This document shows positions 1 through 8,822 of a stretch of 64,000 nucleotides of DNA, in pieces. Every line of letters begins with the position of its first letter. Position 1 is the stretch's first letter. The translations under genes and the position numbers were made by a program. A model generated the notes under the pieces. The model was not told where the DNA came from, did no database searches, and was given only the letters and a program-made list of their open reading frames with translations. The stretch spans positions 62,001 through 126,000 of the forward strand of contig NZ_CP121663.1 in the NCBI RefSeq assembly GCF_029714285.1. The letters run 5' to 3'. This DNA comes from Rhizobium sp. CB3090 (lineage in GTDB: Bacteria > Pseudomonadota > Alphaproteobacteria > Rhizobiales > Rhizobiaceae).

Positions 1-691
1 GATCCTGCGCCAGCGGGTATGTTGCCGCGAAGCTGTGCTCCTCGGCCATCCTCACGGCAGTAGGCGCGATCCCGTGTTTTGCCATTTCCGTCGAAATACC
101 CCGGAGGCGAAGCTGAACAGGCTGGCTATGAGCTGGTGCGCCGACGATGGCGATAGATCGGTGGCCGAGGCCGATCAGGTGACGCGCCATCAGCCGTCCG
201 CCTTCCTCATGATCGGCCATGACCGCGTCGTCGGCAATGCCGCTCAATTCACGGTCGATCGCGACGATCGGTATATGGGCATCCCGCAGGATCTCGAAGT
301 GCTCGATGTTGCCAAAGGCACTGGCCACGATGACGCCATCGACGCGCTGAGCAAGCAGCATGGACATGTAGCGCGCCTCATGATCCATGTTCTCCGCTGT
401 ACTGCAGATCAGCGTCTGGTAGCCGCGCTGGAACAATTGCTGTTCGATGGCATGGGCCAGAATCCCGAAGAAGGGCACGTCGATCGAGGGCAGCATCAGC
501 CCGATCATCCGGCTCGGCGCACCCCGCAGCATGCGTGCGCCTTTGCTCGGCGTGTAATTCAGAGCCCGAATGGCCGCTTCCACCCGATCCCTGAGTTCGG
601 GCGAGGCATAGCCACTGTTGTTGAGCACGCGCGAGACCGACGAGACCGATGTTCTCGCGAGTTTGGCGATATGTCTGATGCTGGTCGTCAC
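1..691 (-). CDS. LacI-family transcriptional regulator (partial)
   Basis: The reading frame starts at a GTG and opens with a LacI-type helix-turn-helix (IRHIAKLARTSVSSVSRVLN), followed by the hinge region (ALNYTPSKGARMLR) and a periplasmic-binding-protein-like core (IGLMLPSIDVPFFGIL, then DGVIVASAF and PIVAIDREL). About 230 residues are present; the usual length is about 340, so the C-terminal third lies outside the window. The start gives the normal LacI N-terminus, and an in-frame stop lies shortly upstream. It is divergent from the PLP enzyme at 1038 with a 346-base gap. The effector is unknown; regulation of genes to the left of the window or of the divergent gene is inference. Confidence 0.85.
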   Translation of the reverse strand, partial: MTTSIRHIAKLARTSVSSVSRVLNNSGYASPELRDRVEAAIRALNYTPSKGARMLRGAPSRMIGLMLPSIDVPFFGILAHAIEQQLFQRGYQTLICSTAENMDHEARYMSMLLAQRVDGVIVASAFGNIEHFEILRDAHIPIVAIDRELSGIADDAVMADHEEGGRLMARHLIGLGHRSIAIVGAPAHSQPVQLRLRGISTEMAKHGIAPTAVRMAEEHSFAATYPLAQD

Positions 692-1037
692 GTGCTCGTA
701 TTTCTTTCCCGGGTCTCCGGACAGTCATGAGACGAGCTGCGGAAATTCACCCTATGTCGTCATTGACTTAATCATCAGCAGGAGACGGCATCAAGCGCAA
801 GTCGAGTTGATCAAAGACCTTTCTGTCGCCAACCCGATTATATTCCCCGAGCTACTCATGGAAAGTGCGGTGCGAAAATTCTCTCATGGCTCTTGGCGCC
901 GGCGCGCCATGTTATCCTCTTGGCGTAGAAGCGCTCATCTTTTCACTGTGCATCGCCGCTCCAAATATCATTGATTATCCGCTCGGATTGTCTTGGTCCA
1001 CGATCCGAGTTCGTGACCTTGATCAAGGAGACGCCCC
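692..1037. other. Divergent intergenic region (lacI-type / PLP enzyme)
   Basis: This 346-base gap separates two divergent genes and must hold both promoters. I see a ribosome-binding site AAGGAG at 1025-1030 for the downstream gene. I see no convincing operator palindrome and no conserved small ORF. Confidence 0.5.
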
Positions 1038-2321
1038 ATGACCGCGCCGCACCCGTCAAAAACCCGTGTCGGAAACCAGATCCTGCATCCGGAAACCCAG
1101 ATGCTCAACTATGGCTATGATCCCGAACTCTCCGAGGGCGCCGTCAAGCCGCCTGTCTTCCTGACATCGACCTTCGTCTTCAAATCCGCCGAGGACGGCC
1201 GCGACTTTTTCGACTACGTCTCGGGTCGGAAGGTGCCGCCGGAGGGAAGAGGCGCAGGCCTCGTCTATTCGCGCTTCAATCACCCGAACAGCGAGATCGT
1301 CGAGGATCGTCTCGCCGTTTATGAAGGCACGGAAAGCGGCGCGGTGTTCTCCTCCGGCATGTCGGCCATCGCCACCACCCTGCTTACATTCGTCCGTCCG
1401 GGTGACGCCATTCTTCATTCGCAGCCGCTCTATGGCGGCACGGAAACCTTGCTCGCCAAGACATTCCTCAATCTTGGCGTCTCCGCCGTGGGGTTCGCAG
1501 ACGGTGTCGAGGAAGCTTCCGTCCGGGCCGCGGCCGAGGACGCGATGGCTAAGGGACGCATTTCCGTCATTCTCATCGAGACGCCAGCCAATCCGACCAA
1601 CACTCTCGTCGACATAGCGATGATCCGGCGCATAGCGGATGCGATCGGTGAGAAGCAGGGGCACCGGCCGATCTTCGTGTGCGATAACACCCTTCTTGGC
1701 CCCGTCTTCCAGCGGCCGATCGACCACGGCGCGGATATCTCGCTTTACTCGCTGACGAAGTATGTCGGCGGCCATTCCGACCTGATCGCCGGCGCCGTGC
1801 TCGGCAGAAAGGCGATCATTGCCCAGGTAAAGGCCCTCAGAGGCTCGATAGGCACCCAGCTCGATCCCCATTCGTGCTGGATGCTGGGGCGGTCTTTGGA
1901 GACGCTGCAGATCCGCATGGAACGCGCAAACAGCAACGCAATGGCCGTAGCGGACTTCCTGCACAATCATGCCAAGGTCGAACAGATCCACTATTTGTCC
2001 TATGCCGATGCGAGCTCGGCTACGGGCCGCACGTTCGCAGCTCAGTGCACCGGCGCCGGTTCGACGTTCTCCTTCGATATCAAGGGCGGCCAACCTGCTT
2101 CGTTCAGGTTTCTGAACGCATTGCAGGTCTTCAAACTCGCCGTCAGCCTCGGCGGGACGGAATCCCTGGCCTCGCATCCGGCGACGATGACGCATTCAGG
2201 CGTGCCGGCCGACGTGCGTCAGCGCATCGGAGTCCTGGACTCGACGATCCGCCTTTCGATCGGCATCGAACATCCTGACGATCTTATCGCCGATCTGGGT
2301 CAGGCGCTCGACGAAGCGTAA
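1038..2321 (+). CDS. Cystathionine gamma-synthase family PLP enzyme
   Basis: A 427-residue member of the Cys/Met-metabolism PLP family (cystathionine gamma-synthase, gamma-lyase, methionine gamma-lyase). Visible motifs are the substrate-channel YSRFNHPN, the SSGMSAI phosphate-binding segment, the LYGGT segment, the ETPANPT region, the aspartate in VCDNT that contacts the pyridine nitrogen, and the Schiff-base lysine in [11 protein letters not shown]. Length is slightly above the usual 390-400 because of an N-terminal extension. The ATG is preceded by AAGGAG at 8 bases. Members interconvert or degrade sulfur amino acids in the cytosol; which reaction this one performs cannot be read from sequence. 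It stands alone downstream of a divergent LacI-type gene. Confidence 0.9.
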   Translation: MTAPHPSKTRVGNQILHPETQMLNYGYDPELSEGAVKPPVFLTSTFVFKSAEDGRDFFDYVSGRKVPPEGRGAGLVYSRFNHPNSEIVEDRLAVYEGTESGAVFSSGMSAIATTLLTFVRPGDAILHSQPLYGGTETLLAKTFLNLGVSAVGFADGVEEASVRAAAEDAMAKGRISVILIETPANPTNTLVDIAMIRRIADAIGEKQGHRPIFVCDNTLLGPVFQRPIDHGADISLYSLTKYVGGHSDLIAGAVLGRKAIIAQVKALRGSIGTQLDPHSCWMLGRSLETLQIRMERANSNAMAVADFLHNHAKVEQIHYLSYADASSATGRTFAAQCTGAGSTFSFDIKGGQPASFRFLNALQVFKLAVSLGGTESLASHPATMTHSGVPADVRQRIGVLDSTIRLSIGIEHPDDLIADLGQALDEA

Positions 2322-2466
2322 TGCCAAGTTGCGGCGTGAAGAATCCAAGCTGATTGGAAGCCTGACAACAGGTCATGATCATGCTGGCTGATTTGAGGCA
2401 ATGCTGCTACTGCCACCGCCTTTTGAAGGCTGGGCCGGTCCGTTGACCGACCCAGCAAAGCTGCGA

Positions 2467-2739
2467 TCAATAATAGCGCCAACGGCCATGGTACCGCTCA
2501 CGATGCACCCAATACCGGCGGCCGTCCCAATAGCCTCGCCCATGATAATAAACGCCGACCCTCGGCCCCCCTGGCGGCACGACAACAACCGTGCCGCCAG
2601 TGGCGACGTTCGGACGGCAATGGCCATAAGGGCCGCGGTGATATCCGGCGCCGCAGCCTTGAGCTGCGTTGGCTGTAGAAGCGATTGCGAGTAATGCCCC
2701 TACGGAAGTGAGGGCTATGATAAGCAGCTTTTTCATCAT
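2467..2739 (-). CDS. Small secreted GCG_CRPN-type protein
   Basis: A 90-residue protein with a clear Sec signal peptide (MMKKLLIIALTSVGALLAIA, cleavage near TANAA) and a mature part rich in Gly, Tyr, Arg and His. It begins with GCGAGYHRGPYGHCRPN, the signature of the GCG_CRPN family common in Rhizobiales, followed by a VVVVPPG segment and Tyr/Arg repeats. A ribosome-binding site (AGGAAG) lies 6 bases before the start. Function is not established; export to the periplasm or surface is inferred from the signal peptide. It stands alone. Confidence 0.8.
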   Translation of the reverse strand: MMKKLLIIALTSVGALLAIASTANAAQGCGAGYHRGPYGHCRPNVATGGTVVVVPPGGPRVGVYYHGRGYWDGRRYWVHRERYHGRWRYY

Positions 2740-2887
2740 GTCTTCCTCTGATCACATCCGAAACGCACCTTGCATCCGGAATACACACCCTAACGCTGAA
2801 TCCCGTCATTTTGTCGTGCACGCCAAAAAATTTTTGGAATTGGCCGGGCAACAGCGCGCTCCGGTAAAATTCCACATCCGCCGATGC

Positions 2888-3361
2888 TTAGCCGCGCCGC
2901 GCCGCTTCGATTACCGCGACGTCAATCTTCTTCATGGTCATCATCGCATCGAAAGCACGCTTTGCTTGATCGCCACCCTCCACGAGCGCTTCCATCAAGA
3001 CGCGTGGCGTGATCTGCCAGGACACACCCCACTTGTCTTTGCACCAGCCACACTCACTTTCCCGGCCGCCATTGCCGACGATGGCGTTCCAGTAGCGGTC
3101 GGTTTCTTCCTGATCGTCCGTTGCGATCTGAAATGAGAAGGCTTCGTTGTGTGTGATCGCGGGACCACCGTTCAGACCGATACAAGGGATCCCCGCAACG
3201 GTGAATTCGACAACCAGAACGTCTCCCTGTTTACCCTCCGGATAGTTTCCAGGTGCACGAATGATGGCACCGACCGAACTATCGGGAAAAGTCTCGGCAT
3301 AAAAGCGGGCGGCGGCTTCCGCGTCCTTGTCGTACCATACGCAGATTGTGTTCTTCGCCAT
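2888..3361 (-). CDS. VOC-superfamily protein (PhnB/3-demethylubiquinone methyltransferase-like fold)
   Basis: A 157-residue protein of the vicinal-oxygen-chelate superfamily, PhnB-like branch. It starts MAKNTICVWYDKDAEAAARF, with the family hallmarks AARFYAETFPDS, GKQGDVLVVEFTVAG, LNGGP and, near the middle, ECGWCKDKWGVSWQ followed by ITPRVL. The chosen ATG has AAGGAT at 7 bases; an upstream in-frame ATG at 3412 has no such signal. The domain is often annotated as 3-demethylubiquinone-9 3-methyltransferase, but most stand-alone members have no proven activity. No functional link to neighbours is visible. Confidence 0.8.
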   Translation of the reverse strand: MAKNTICVWYDKDAEAAARFYAETFPDSSVGAIIRAPGNYPEGKQGDVLVVEFTVAGIPCIGLNGGPAITHNEAFSFQIATDDQEETDRYWNAIVGNGGRESECGWCKDKWGVSWQITPRVLMEALVEGGDQAKRAFDAMMTMKKIDVAVIEAARRG

Positions 3362-3602
3362 TGCGTTATCCTTTCGCTCCTCGTTTCTGTTCCGTGCTGA
3401 AATAAGAGGCAAACCGTCTTTCTCCAGTCCGCATCCGTCATTTTAGGCGTCTGGATGATCGAGGTGTCGGGCCTTTCCAAAGGAGCGTCAACCCACCGGT
3501 TGGGTCGTAAGCGTTCCGGGCTGAGGTCAATTGATTTCATCCGGGATAGAAATGCAGCGGCGAACCTCGGAACAAGATCCGCTTCCGGCCATTTGACGTT
3601 CC

Positions 3603-4580
3603 ATGAAAACCTACGCTCTGATCGCGCTTCTCATGCTCACGCCCTCGTTTGGCGGTGCAGCCGCGCAAGAGTTCGGTCCCCAGACAATCAACACAGCGTC
3701 CCTTACTTCCGTCGTGCCAGAGCATTCAGCCAAGGCATCCAAGGAGCCGGATGCCGCGATCATTCGTCTCCAGGTGCTGCTCGATCGAGCGGGCGCGTCT
3801 CCTGGCGTGATCGACGGCTTCTATGGCGACAATGTCAGCAAGGCCATAGCGGGCTTCGAGGCGATGAACCATCTTCCGGTCGATGGAAAGCTCGATCCCG
3901 ACGTGATCGCCCGCCTCGAGACCGACGCTCCGATCACCCAGACTTACCTCATCATGCCTGAGGATGCCACGGGACTCGTCGACCGCATTCCCGACGATTA
4001 TGGTGAAAAAGCGAAGATGAAGAGCATGGGATATACCAGCGTGGCGGAGCGGCTTTCGGAACGGTTCCATATGGCTACCGGCCTGCTGAACAAGCTCAAT
4101 CCAGACTCGGACTTTGCTCCCGGCAAGACGGTTTTGGTGGTGTCGCCCGGTTCGCCGAAGGAAGGCCATGTCAAGCGTATCGAGGTCGACAAGAAGACCG
4201 GACAAGTGCTGGCCTATGATCGAAACGACGCGTTATTGGCGGTCTATCCAGCGACCATCGGCAGCAAGGACAATCCTTCGCCGTCAGGAACCCATAAGGT
4301 GAAGGGCGTCTCAAGGATGCCGGTCTATCGGTATGACCCGAAACTCAACTTCAAGCAGGGCAAGAACAAGAAGGTTCTCATCATACCCAAGGGGCCGAAT
4401 GGGCCCGTCGGCAGCATATGGATCGATCTGGACAAACCCACTTACGGAATTCATGGAACGCCCGATCCGGAGCTCATCGACAAGGGCCAGTCGCACGGCT
4501 GCGTCCGCCTGACCAACTGGGACGCCGAGGAACTGGCCGGCATGGTCAAGCCTGGCGTCGTCGTTCACTTCGCCAACTGA
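3603..4580 (+). CDS. L,D-transpeptidase with peptidoglycan-binding domain
   Basis: A 325-residue exported protein. Residues 1-21 form a signal peptide ending near GAAAQ. Residues about 50-105 form a PG_binding_1 domain (LQVLLDRAGASPGVIDGFYG). A LysM-like stretch follows (ERFHMATGLLNKLNPDSDFA), then a C-terminal YkuD catalytic domain with His near YGIHGT and the signature SHGCVRLTNWD. The nucleophile is Cys300. Such enzymes make 3-3 cross-links in peptidoglycan or attach proteins to it in the periplasm. The gene stands alone and is followed by a strong hairpin shared with the convergent RND operon. Confidence 0.9.
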   Translation: MKTYALIALLMLTPSFGGAAAQEFGPQTINTASLTSVVPEHSAKASKEPDAAIIRLQVLLDRAGASPGVIDGFYGDNVSKAIAGFEAMNHLPVDGKLDPDVIARLETDAPITQTYLIMPEDATGLVDRIPDDYGEKAKMKSMGYTSVAERLSERFHMATGLLNKLNPDSDFAPGKTVLVVSPGSPKEGHVKRIEVDKKTGQVLAYDRNDALLAVYPATIGSKDNPSPSGTHKVKGVSRMPVYRYDPKLNFKQGKNKKVLIIPKGPNGPVGSIWIDLDKPTYGIHGTPDPELIDKGQSHGCVRLTNWDAEELAGMVKPGVVVHFAN

Positions 4581-4634
4581 GGCCAATTCTTACATACTCG
4601 TCGGGGCCATCTTGAATGATTGTCCCTCCCGAAT

Positions 4635-4669
4635 GGACCTGCGCCGTCCGAATGCTCCGGCGCAGGTCC
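4635..4669. terminator. Bidirectional terminator hairpin
   Basis: A perfect 12-bp inverted repeat (GGACCTGCGCCG at 4635-4646 and CGGCGCAGGTCC at 4658-4669) with an 11-base loop lies between the stops of the convergent L,D-transpeptidase gene and RND permease gene. No long T-run follows on either side, so the strength is inferred from the stem alone. Confidence 0.7.
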
Positions 4670-4680
4670 GCTGCTTTGCA

Positions 4681-7600
4681 CTATGCCGACGTCTTTTCTG
4701 TCTTTTCTCTCGGTATCCGGAACCAGGTCACGTAGAGAGCGGGCAGGAACAACAGCGTCAGAACGGTACCGACCACGATGCCGCCCATCATGGCATAGGC
4801 CATCGGTCCCCAGAACACCTCGCGGGAAATGGGGATCAACGCCAGGGTGGCGGCGGCAGCCGTCAGCATGATCGGCCGCATGCGATGTTCGGTTGCCTCG
4901 ATCACGGCATGCCAGGCACTGACTCCCGATTTTCTGAGATCCTCGATCTGCACGACGAGAATGACCGAGTTTCGGATCAGGATGCCGATCAGCGCCAGCA
5001 CGCCCAATATCGCCACGAAGCCGAGTGGCGCATTGCTCATCAGCAGGGCGGCAACCACGCCGATGAGAGCCGTGGGGGCGACCGCAAAGACAAGGAACAG
5101 CCGGCTGAAGCTCTGCAACTGGATCATGAGGATTGTCGCCATGACGAAAATCATCATGGGTGCGACAGCGGCGATCGGTCCTTGTGCCTTGGCACTTTCC
5201 TCGACTGCACCGCCGACGACGACCGAGTAGCCGACCGGCAATGCCTTCCTGAATTGCTCGACCTTCTCGTCGAGTTGCTGGACGACGGTTGCCGGCTGGA
5301 CGTCGCCGGTCACGCCTGCCTTGATCGTGATCGTCGGGATGCGCGATCGGCGCCAGATGGTCGGCTGCTCCAGCTCGTAGCGGAAGGTCGCTACGGCCGA
5401 CAGAGGAACCGCCTTCCCGTTGGCGGCCGGCAGTTGCAGGTTCTGCAGCGTTTCGATGGAGCCGCGTTCCGACGTCTGGGCCCGTCCGATCACGTCGATC
5501 AGGTAGATGTCATCGCGGATTTGGGTGCTGCTCGATCCTTCGACGATGCCGTTGAGGGCGGTGGCGATGTCTTCGGACGAGACGCCGAGCTGGCGCGCCT
5601 TGTCTTGCAGCACGTCGACCTTGATGACGCGGGCGGGCTCGTTCCAATCGAAGTTGATGCCGTTGAGCAATGGGTTGTCACCCATGATGCCCGCGAAGTC
5701 CTGCGCTATGCTGCGGACCTTTTGAATATCCGGGCCGCTGATCCTGTATTGAACAGGCTTGCCGACCGGCGGGCCGATATCCAGCAGCTTCACGAAGGCG
5801 TCCGTTCCGGGGAAAGTCTTCTTGAGATAGTCTTGAAGCTCTGCCCGCACCTTGTCGCGCACATCCAGCCCCTTCGTTACGATGACCGTCTGGCCGAAGG
5901 TCACGTCAGGCGTCTGCACGTCGAAGGAGAGGATGAAACGCGGCGCACCCTGGCCGACATAGCTGGACCAGTGATCGATGCCCGGATTGTTGGCCAGCAT
6001 TTCCCGCTCGAACTGGGCCATCTGGCGGTTCGTTTCGGTGATCGAGCTGTTGTGCGGCAGGTTCCAGTCGACGATCAGTTCCGGGCGGTCCGATGACGGG
6101 AAGAACTGTTGCTGCACATAGCCCATGCCGAAGATGGAAAATCCAAAGGCAAGGATGGTCAGAGCGATGGTCGCCCAACGGAAGCGCATCGCGATCTTGA
6201 GAGTTCCCGAGAACAGGGAACCGAACCAGCCCTTCTTCTCGTGATGCTTCTTCATGGTCTTGGGCAGGATCGTCACCCCGAGCAACGGGGTGAAGAGAAC
6301 CGCAACGATCCAGGAAACGACCAGCGATACGGCAATCACGACGAAGAGAGTAAAGGTGAACTCGCCGGCAGCACTGTCGTTGAGGCCGATCGGAATGAAG
6401 CCCGCGACGGTGACGAGCGTGCCGGTCAGCATGGGGAAGGCTGTCGAGGTATAAACGTAGGTGGCCGCCTTGCGCAGGTCGTCGCCGACCTCCAGACGTG
6501 CCACCATCATTTCGACGGCAATCATGGCGTCGTCGACCAATAGGCCGAGTGCGATGATCAGGGCACCGAGCGAGATGCGCTGCAGTGAAATGCCCGAATA
6601 GCTCATCACCAGGAATGTAATGGCAAGGACGAGCGGAATGGAGATTGCGACGACCAGGCCCGCTCTCAGCCCAAGGCTGATGAAGCTGATCGCAAGCACA
6701 ATGGCGATTGCTTCGAAGAGCGCGCGCGTAAAGCCGGAAACAGCTTCATCGACCACGGCCGGCTGATCGGAAACCTGATGAACATCGACACCCACCGGCA
6801 AAACGCCGACGATCTCGTCGACCTTCTTGTCCAGAGCCTTGCCGAATTCGAGCAGATTGGCGCCTTGTTTCATGCCGATCGCCACGCCAATGGCCGGCTG
6901 GCCATTGAAGCGGAAAAGCGACGACGGCGGATCGACATAGCCGCGCTTGATCGTCGCGACATCGGTCAGTGGAAAGAAGCGGTCGTTGACCCTGAGGTTG
7001 ATCGCCCGCAGGCTATCCTCCGACGCGAACTGGCCACCGACGCGAAGCGCGATGCGCTCGGGTCCCGCCTCGACGAAGCCGGATTGGGTGACGGCGTTTT
7101 GTGCCTGCAGCGTCGAGATGATGGACTGGCGATCGATGCCGAGCGCGGCGATCTTGCGGGTAGAGAATTCGAGATAGACCGCTTCGTTCTGCGCACCGAT
7201 GATATCGACCTTGCCGACGTTCGGAACGGTGAGAATCCGGGCGCGCGCATCTTCTACGAGATCGCGAAGCTGCCTCTGGGAGAGGCCGTCGCTGGTGAAG
7301 GCGAAGATATTGCCATAGACGTCGCCGAAGCGGTCATTGAAGAAGGGCCCCACCACCCCGGACGGAAAATTGCCCTGTATGTCCGCGACCATGTTGCGAA
7401 CGCGGACCCAGGTGCTTTCCACGTTCTTGGCCTTTGTCGTCGGAAGCAGTTCGACAAAGATGGTCGTCTGCCCCGCAGTGGTGACGCTGCGGGTGTGGTC
7501 CAGGGATTCGAGCTCTTCCAGCTTCTTTTCGATGCGATCGGTCACCTGCTTGGTGACTTCCTCAGCGGAAGCGCCCGGCCATTGCGCTTGGATAACCATG

Positions 7601-7740
7601 GTCTTGATGGTGAAAGAAGGGTCTTCTTCGCGGCCGAGTCCCATATAGGAAAACACGCCGGCGAGAATGAAGACGATCATGAAGTACCAGATCATCGAAC
7701 GGTGTTCGAGCGCCCAGTCGGAGAGGTTGAAGGTCTTCAA
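4681..7740 (-). CDS. RND efflux transporter permease (TriC-like)
   Basis: A 1019-residue inner-membrane proton-driven RND pump, normal for the HAE1/AcrB superfamily. The N-terminus (NLSDWALEHRSMIWYFMIVF, then GREEDPSFTIKTMVIQAQWPGA) resembles the TriC/VexH branch more than AcrB. The transmembrane-4 proton-relay pair is present in GLLVDDAMIAVE, and the family motif GxxxxRNSVILVVQIEDLR occurs in the second half. The start ATG overlaps the stop of the upstream adaptor by 4 bases. It is the last gene of an operon with two adaptors; no outer-membrane channel gene is in the operon, so a channel encoded elsewhere must complete the pump. Control by the divergent TetR gene is likely. Confidence 0.92.
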   Translation of the reverse strand: MKTFNLSDWALEHRSMIWYFMIVFILAGVFSYMGLGREEDPSFTIKTMVIQAQWPGASAEEVTKQVTDRIEKKLEELESLDHTRSVTTAGQTTIFVELLPTTKAKNVESTWVRVRNMVADIQGNFPSGVVGPFFNDRFGDVYGNIFAFTSDGLSQRQLRDLVEDARARILTVPNVGKVDIIGAQNEAVYLEFSTRKIAALGIDRQSIISTLQAQNAVTQSGFVEAGPERIALRVGGQFASEDSLRAINLRVNDRFFPLTDVATIKRGYVDPPSSLFRFNGQPAIGVAIGMKQGANLLEFGKALDKKVDEIVGVLPVGVDVHQVSDQPAVVDEAVSGFTRALFEAIAIVLAISFISLGLRAGLVVAISIPLVLAITFLVMSYSGISLQRISLGALIIALGLLVDDAMIAVEMMVARLEVGDDLRKAATYVYTSTAFPMLTGTLVTVAGFIPIGLNDSAAGEFTFTLFVVIAVSLVVSWIVAVLFTPLLGVTILPKTMKKHHEKKGWFGSLFSGTLKIAMRFRWATIALTILAFGFSIFGMGYVQQQFFPSSDRPELIVDWNLPHNSSITETNRQMAQFEREMLANNPGIDHWSSYVGQGAPRFILSFDVQTPDVTFGQTVIVTKGLDVRDKVRAELQDYLKKTFPGTDAFVKLLDIGPPVGKPVQYRISGPDIQKVRSIAQDFAGIMGDNPLLNGINFDWNEPARVIKVDVLQDKARQLGVSSEDIATALNGIVEGSSSTQIRDDIYLIDVIGRAQTSERGSIETLQNLQLPAANGKAVPLSAVATFRYELEQPTIWRRSRIPTITIKAGVTGDVQPATVVQQLDEKVEQFRKALPVGYSVVVGGAVEESAKAQGPIAAVAPMMIFVMATILMIQLQSFSRLFLVFAVAPTALIGVVAALLMSNAPLGFVAILGVLALIGILIRNSVILVVQIEDLRKSGVSAWHAVIEATEHRMRPIMLTAAAATLALIPISREVFWGPMAYAMMGGIVVGTVLTLLFLPALYVTWFRIPREKTEKTSA

Positions 7741-8822
7741 AGTTGGTTCTCCTGCGTGAGTTTGACCTTCTGGCCTTCGGTCAGGTGATGAACGCCGGCT
7801 ATCGCAACCTGATCGCCGACCTTGAGGCCGCCGAGGATACGTACCCGGTCCGGATCGCTGAAGGAGCTATCCAGGGTTACGGCCTTGCGGAATATCGCCG
7901 CTTTTTCAGGGTCGATCACCCAGACGCCCGGCTGGCCGTCTTTGTCCAGAATGGCGGTCGATGGGAGAGAGATGGTCGGCGCGCTGTCGACGACAGCGCT
8001 AGCCGTGATGATCGAGCCCAGGCGGAACGCATCCGGCGGATTGGTAAGCGTGATCTTTGTGCGCCTAGTCCGCGTGGTCGCTTCCGCTTCAGGCGCAATT
8101 TCGCGCACAATGCCTGTGACCCTTATGGTCGGATCAAGCTGCAGAGCGATCTCGAACGGCGAACCCGGCTTCAGACCGTCGAGGCTTGCTTCCGGGATGT
8201 CGATGACCGCTTCACGCACGTCCGGACGAGCGATGGTCAGGACAGTCTGTCCCGCCGAAACGACCTGCCCAATCTCCGCTGAAGTTGCGGTGACGACGCC
8301 ATCGAACTCCGCTTTCAATTGAGCATAGCCAAGCTGTTCTTCCGCTTTCGCCAGATTGGCTTGTGCCTTGGCGACGGAAGCGGCGGCTGACTTTTTCGCC
8401 TGTTCCGCGCTTTCGAGAGCGGCCTCGCTGCCCGATCGGGATTCGGCAAGCACGCGCTGGCGCTCCTCCGATGTCGAAGCGTTGGTCAATTGCGCCTGGC
8501 TGTTTGAAAGATCGGCGCGGGCGCTGCGGACGGCAAGCTCGAGTGAAAGGGGATCGATGGCTGCGACCACCTGTCCCTTCGTGACGAGATCGCCGACATT
8601 GACATCACGTGCGACGATCCGGCCCAGGACGCGAAAACCCAGTTCTGTTTCGATCCTCGGCTCGATCGTGCCGGGTAGGTGGAGGCTGATCACAGGCTCG
8701 GGTTTGATGAAGGTCGATAGAACCGGCCGCACTTTCTGTTCCGTCTCGGCGGGCTTGGCGTCGCAGGACGTCAGCATGGATGTAGCCAGCAGCAGGGATG
8801 CTGCAATCAAGAAGTTTCTCAT
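7737..8822 (-). CDS. RND periplasmic adaptor, second of two (lipoprotein)
   Basis: A 361-residue membrane-fusion protein. The N-terminus has a lipoprotein signal ending in MLTSC, so the mature protein should be lipid-anchored at Cys20. The body shows the HlyD/AcrA plan: lipoyl half-motif (GRIVARDVNVGDLVTKGQVV), an alanine-rich coiled coil at about residues 95-155, the second lipoyl half (AELKAEFDGVVT-type segment near LKAEFDGVV), then beta-barrel and membrane-proximal domains. It overlaps both neighbours by 4 bases (ATGA), which means translational coupling. It would bridge the pump at 4681-7740 to an outer-membrane channel. Confidence 0.9.
   Translation of the reverse strand: MRNFLIAASLLLATSMLTSCDAKPAETEQKVRPVLSTFIKPEPVISLHLPGTIEPRIETELGFRVLGRIVARDVNVGDLVTKGQVVAAIDPLSLELAVRSARADLSNSQAQLTNASTSEERQRVLAESRSGSEAALESAEQAKKSAAASVAKAQANLAKAEEQLGYAQLKAEFDGVVTATSAEIGQVVSAGQTVLTIARPDVREAVIDIPEASLDGLKPGSPFEIALQLDPTIRVTGIVREIAPEAEATTRTRRTKITLTNPPDAFRLGSIITASAVVDSAPTISLPSTAILDKDGQPGVWVIDPEKAAIFRKAVTLDSSFSDPDRVRILGGLKVGDQVAIAGVHHLTEGQKVKLTQENQL

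Noticed and set aside
1056-2195. A minus-strand ORF of about 380 codons opposite the PLP enzyme
   Set aside because: It has no family resemblance, while the plus strand carries the PLP-enzyme motifs.
3172-3540. A minus-strand ORF of 122 codons upstream of the VOC gene
   Set aside because: It overlaps the VOC gene out of frame and has no visible signal or family.
4612-6096. A plus-strand ORF of about 490 codons opposite the RND permease
   Set aside because: The low-complexity His/Asp/Gln composition and complete overlap with a well-conserved transporter make it a chance reading frame.
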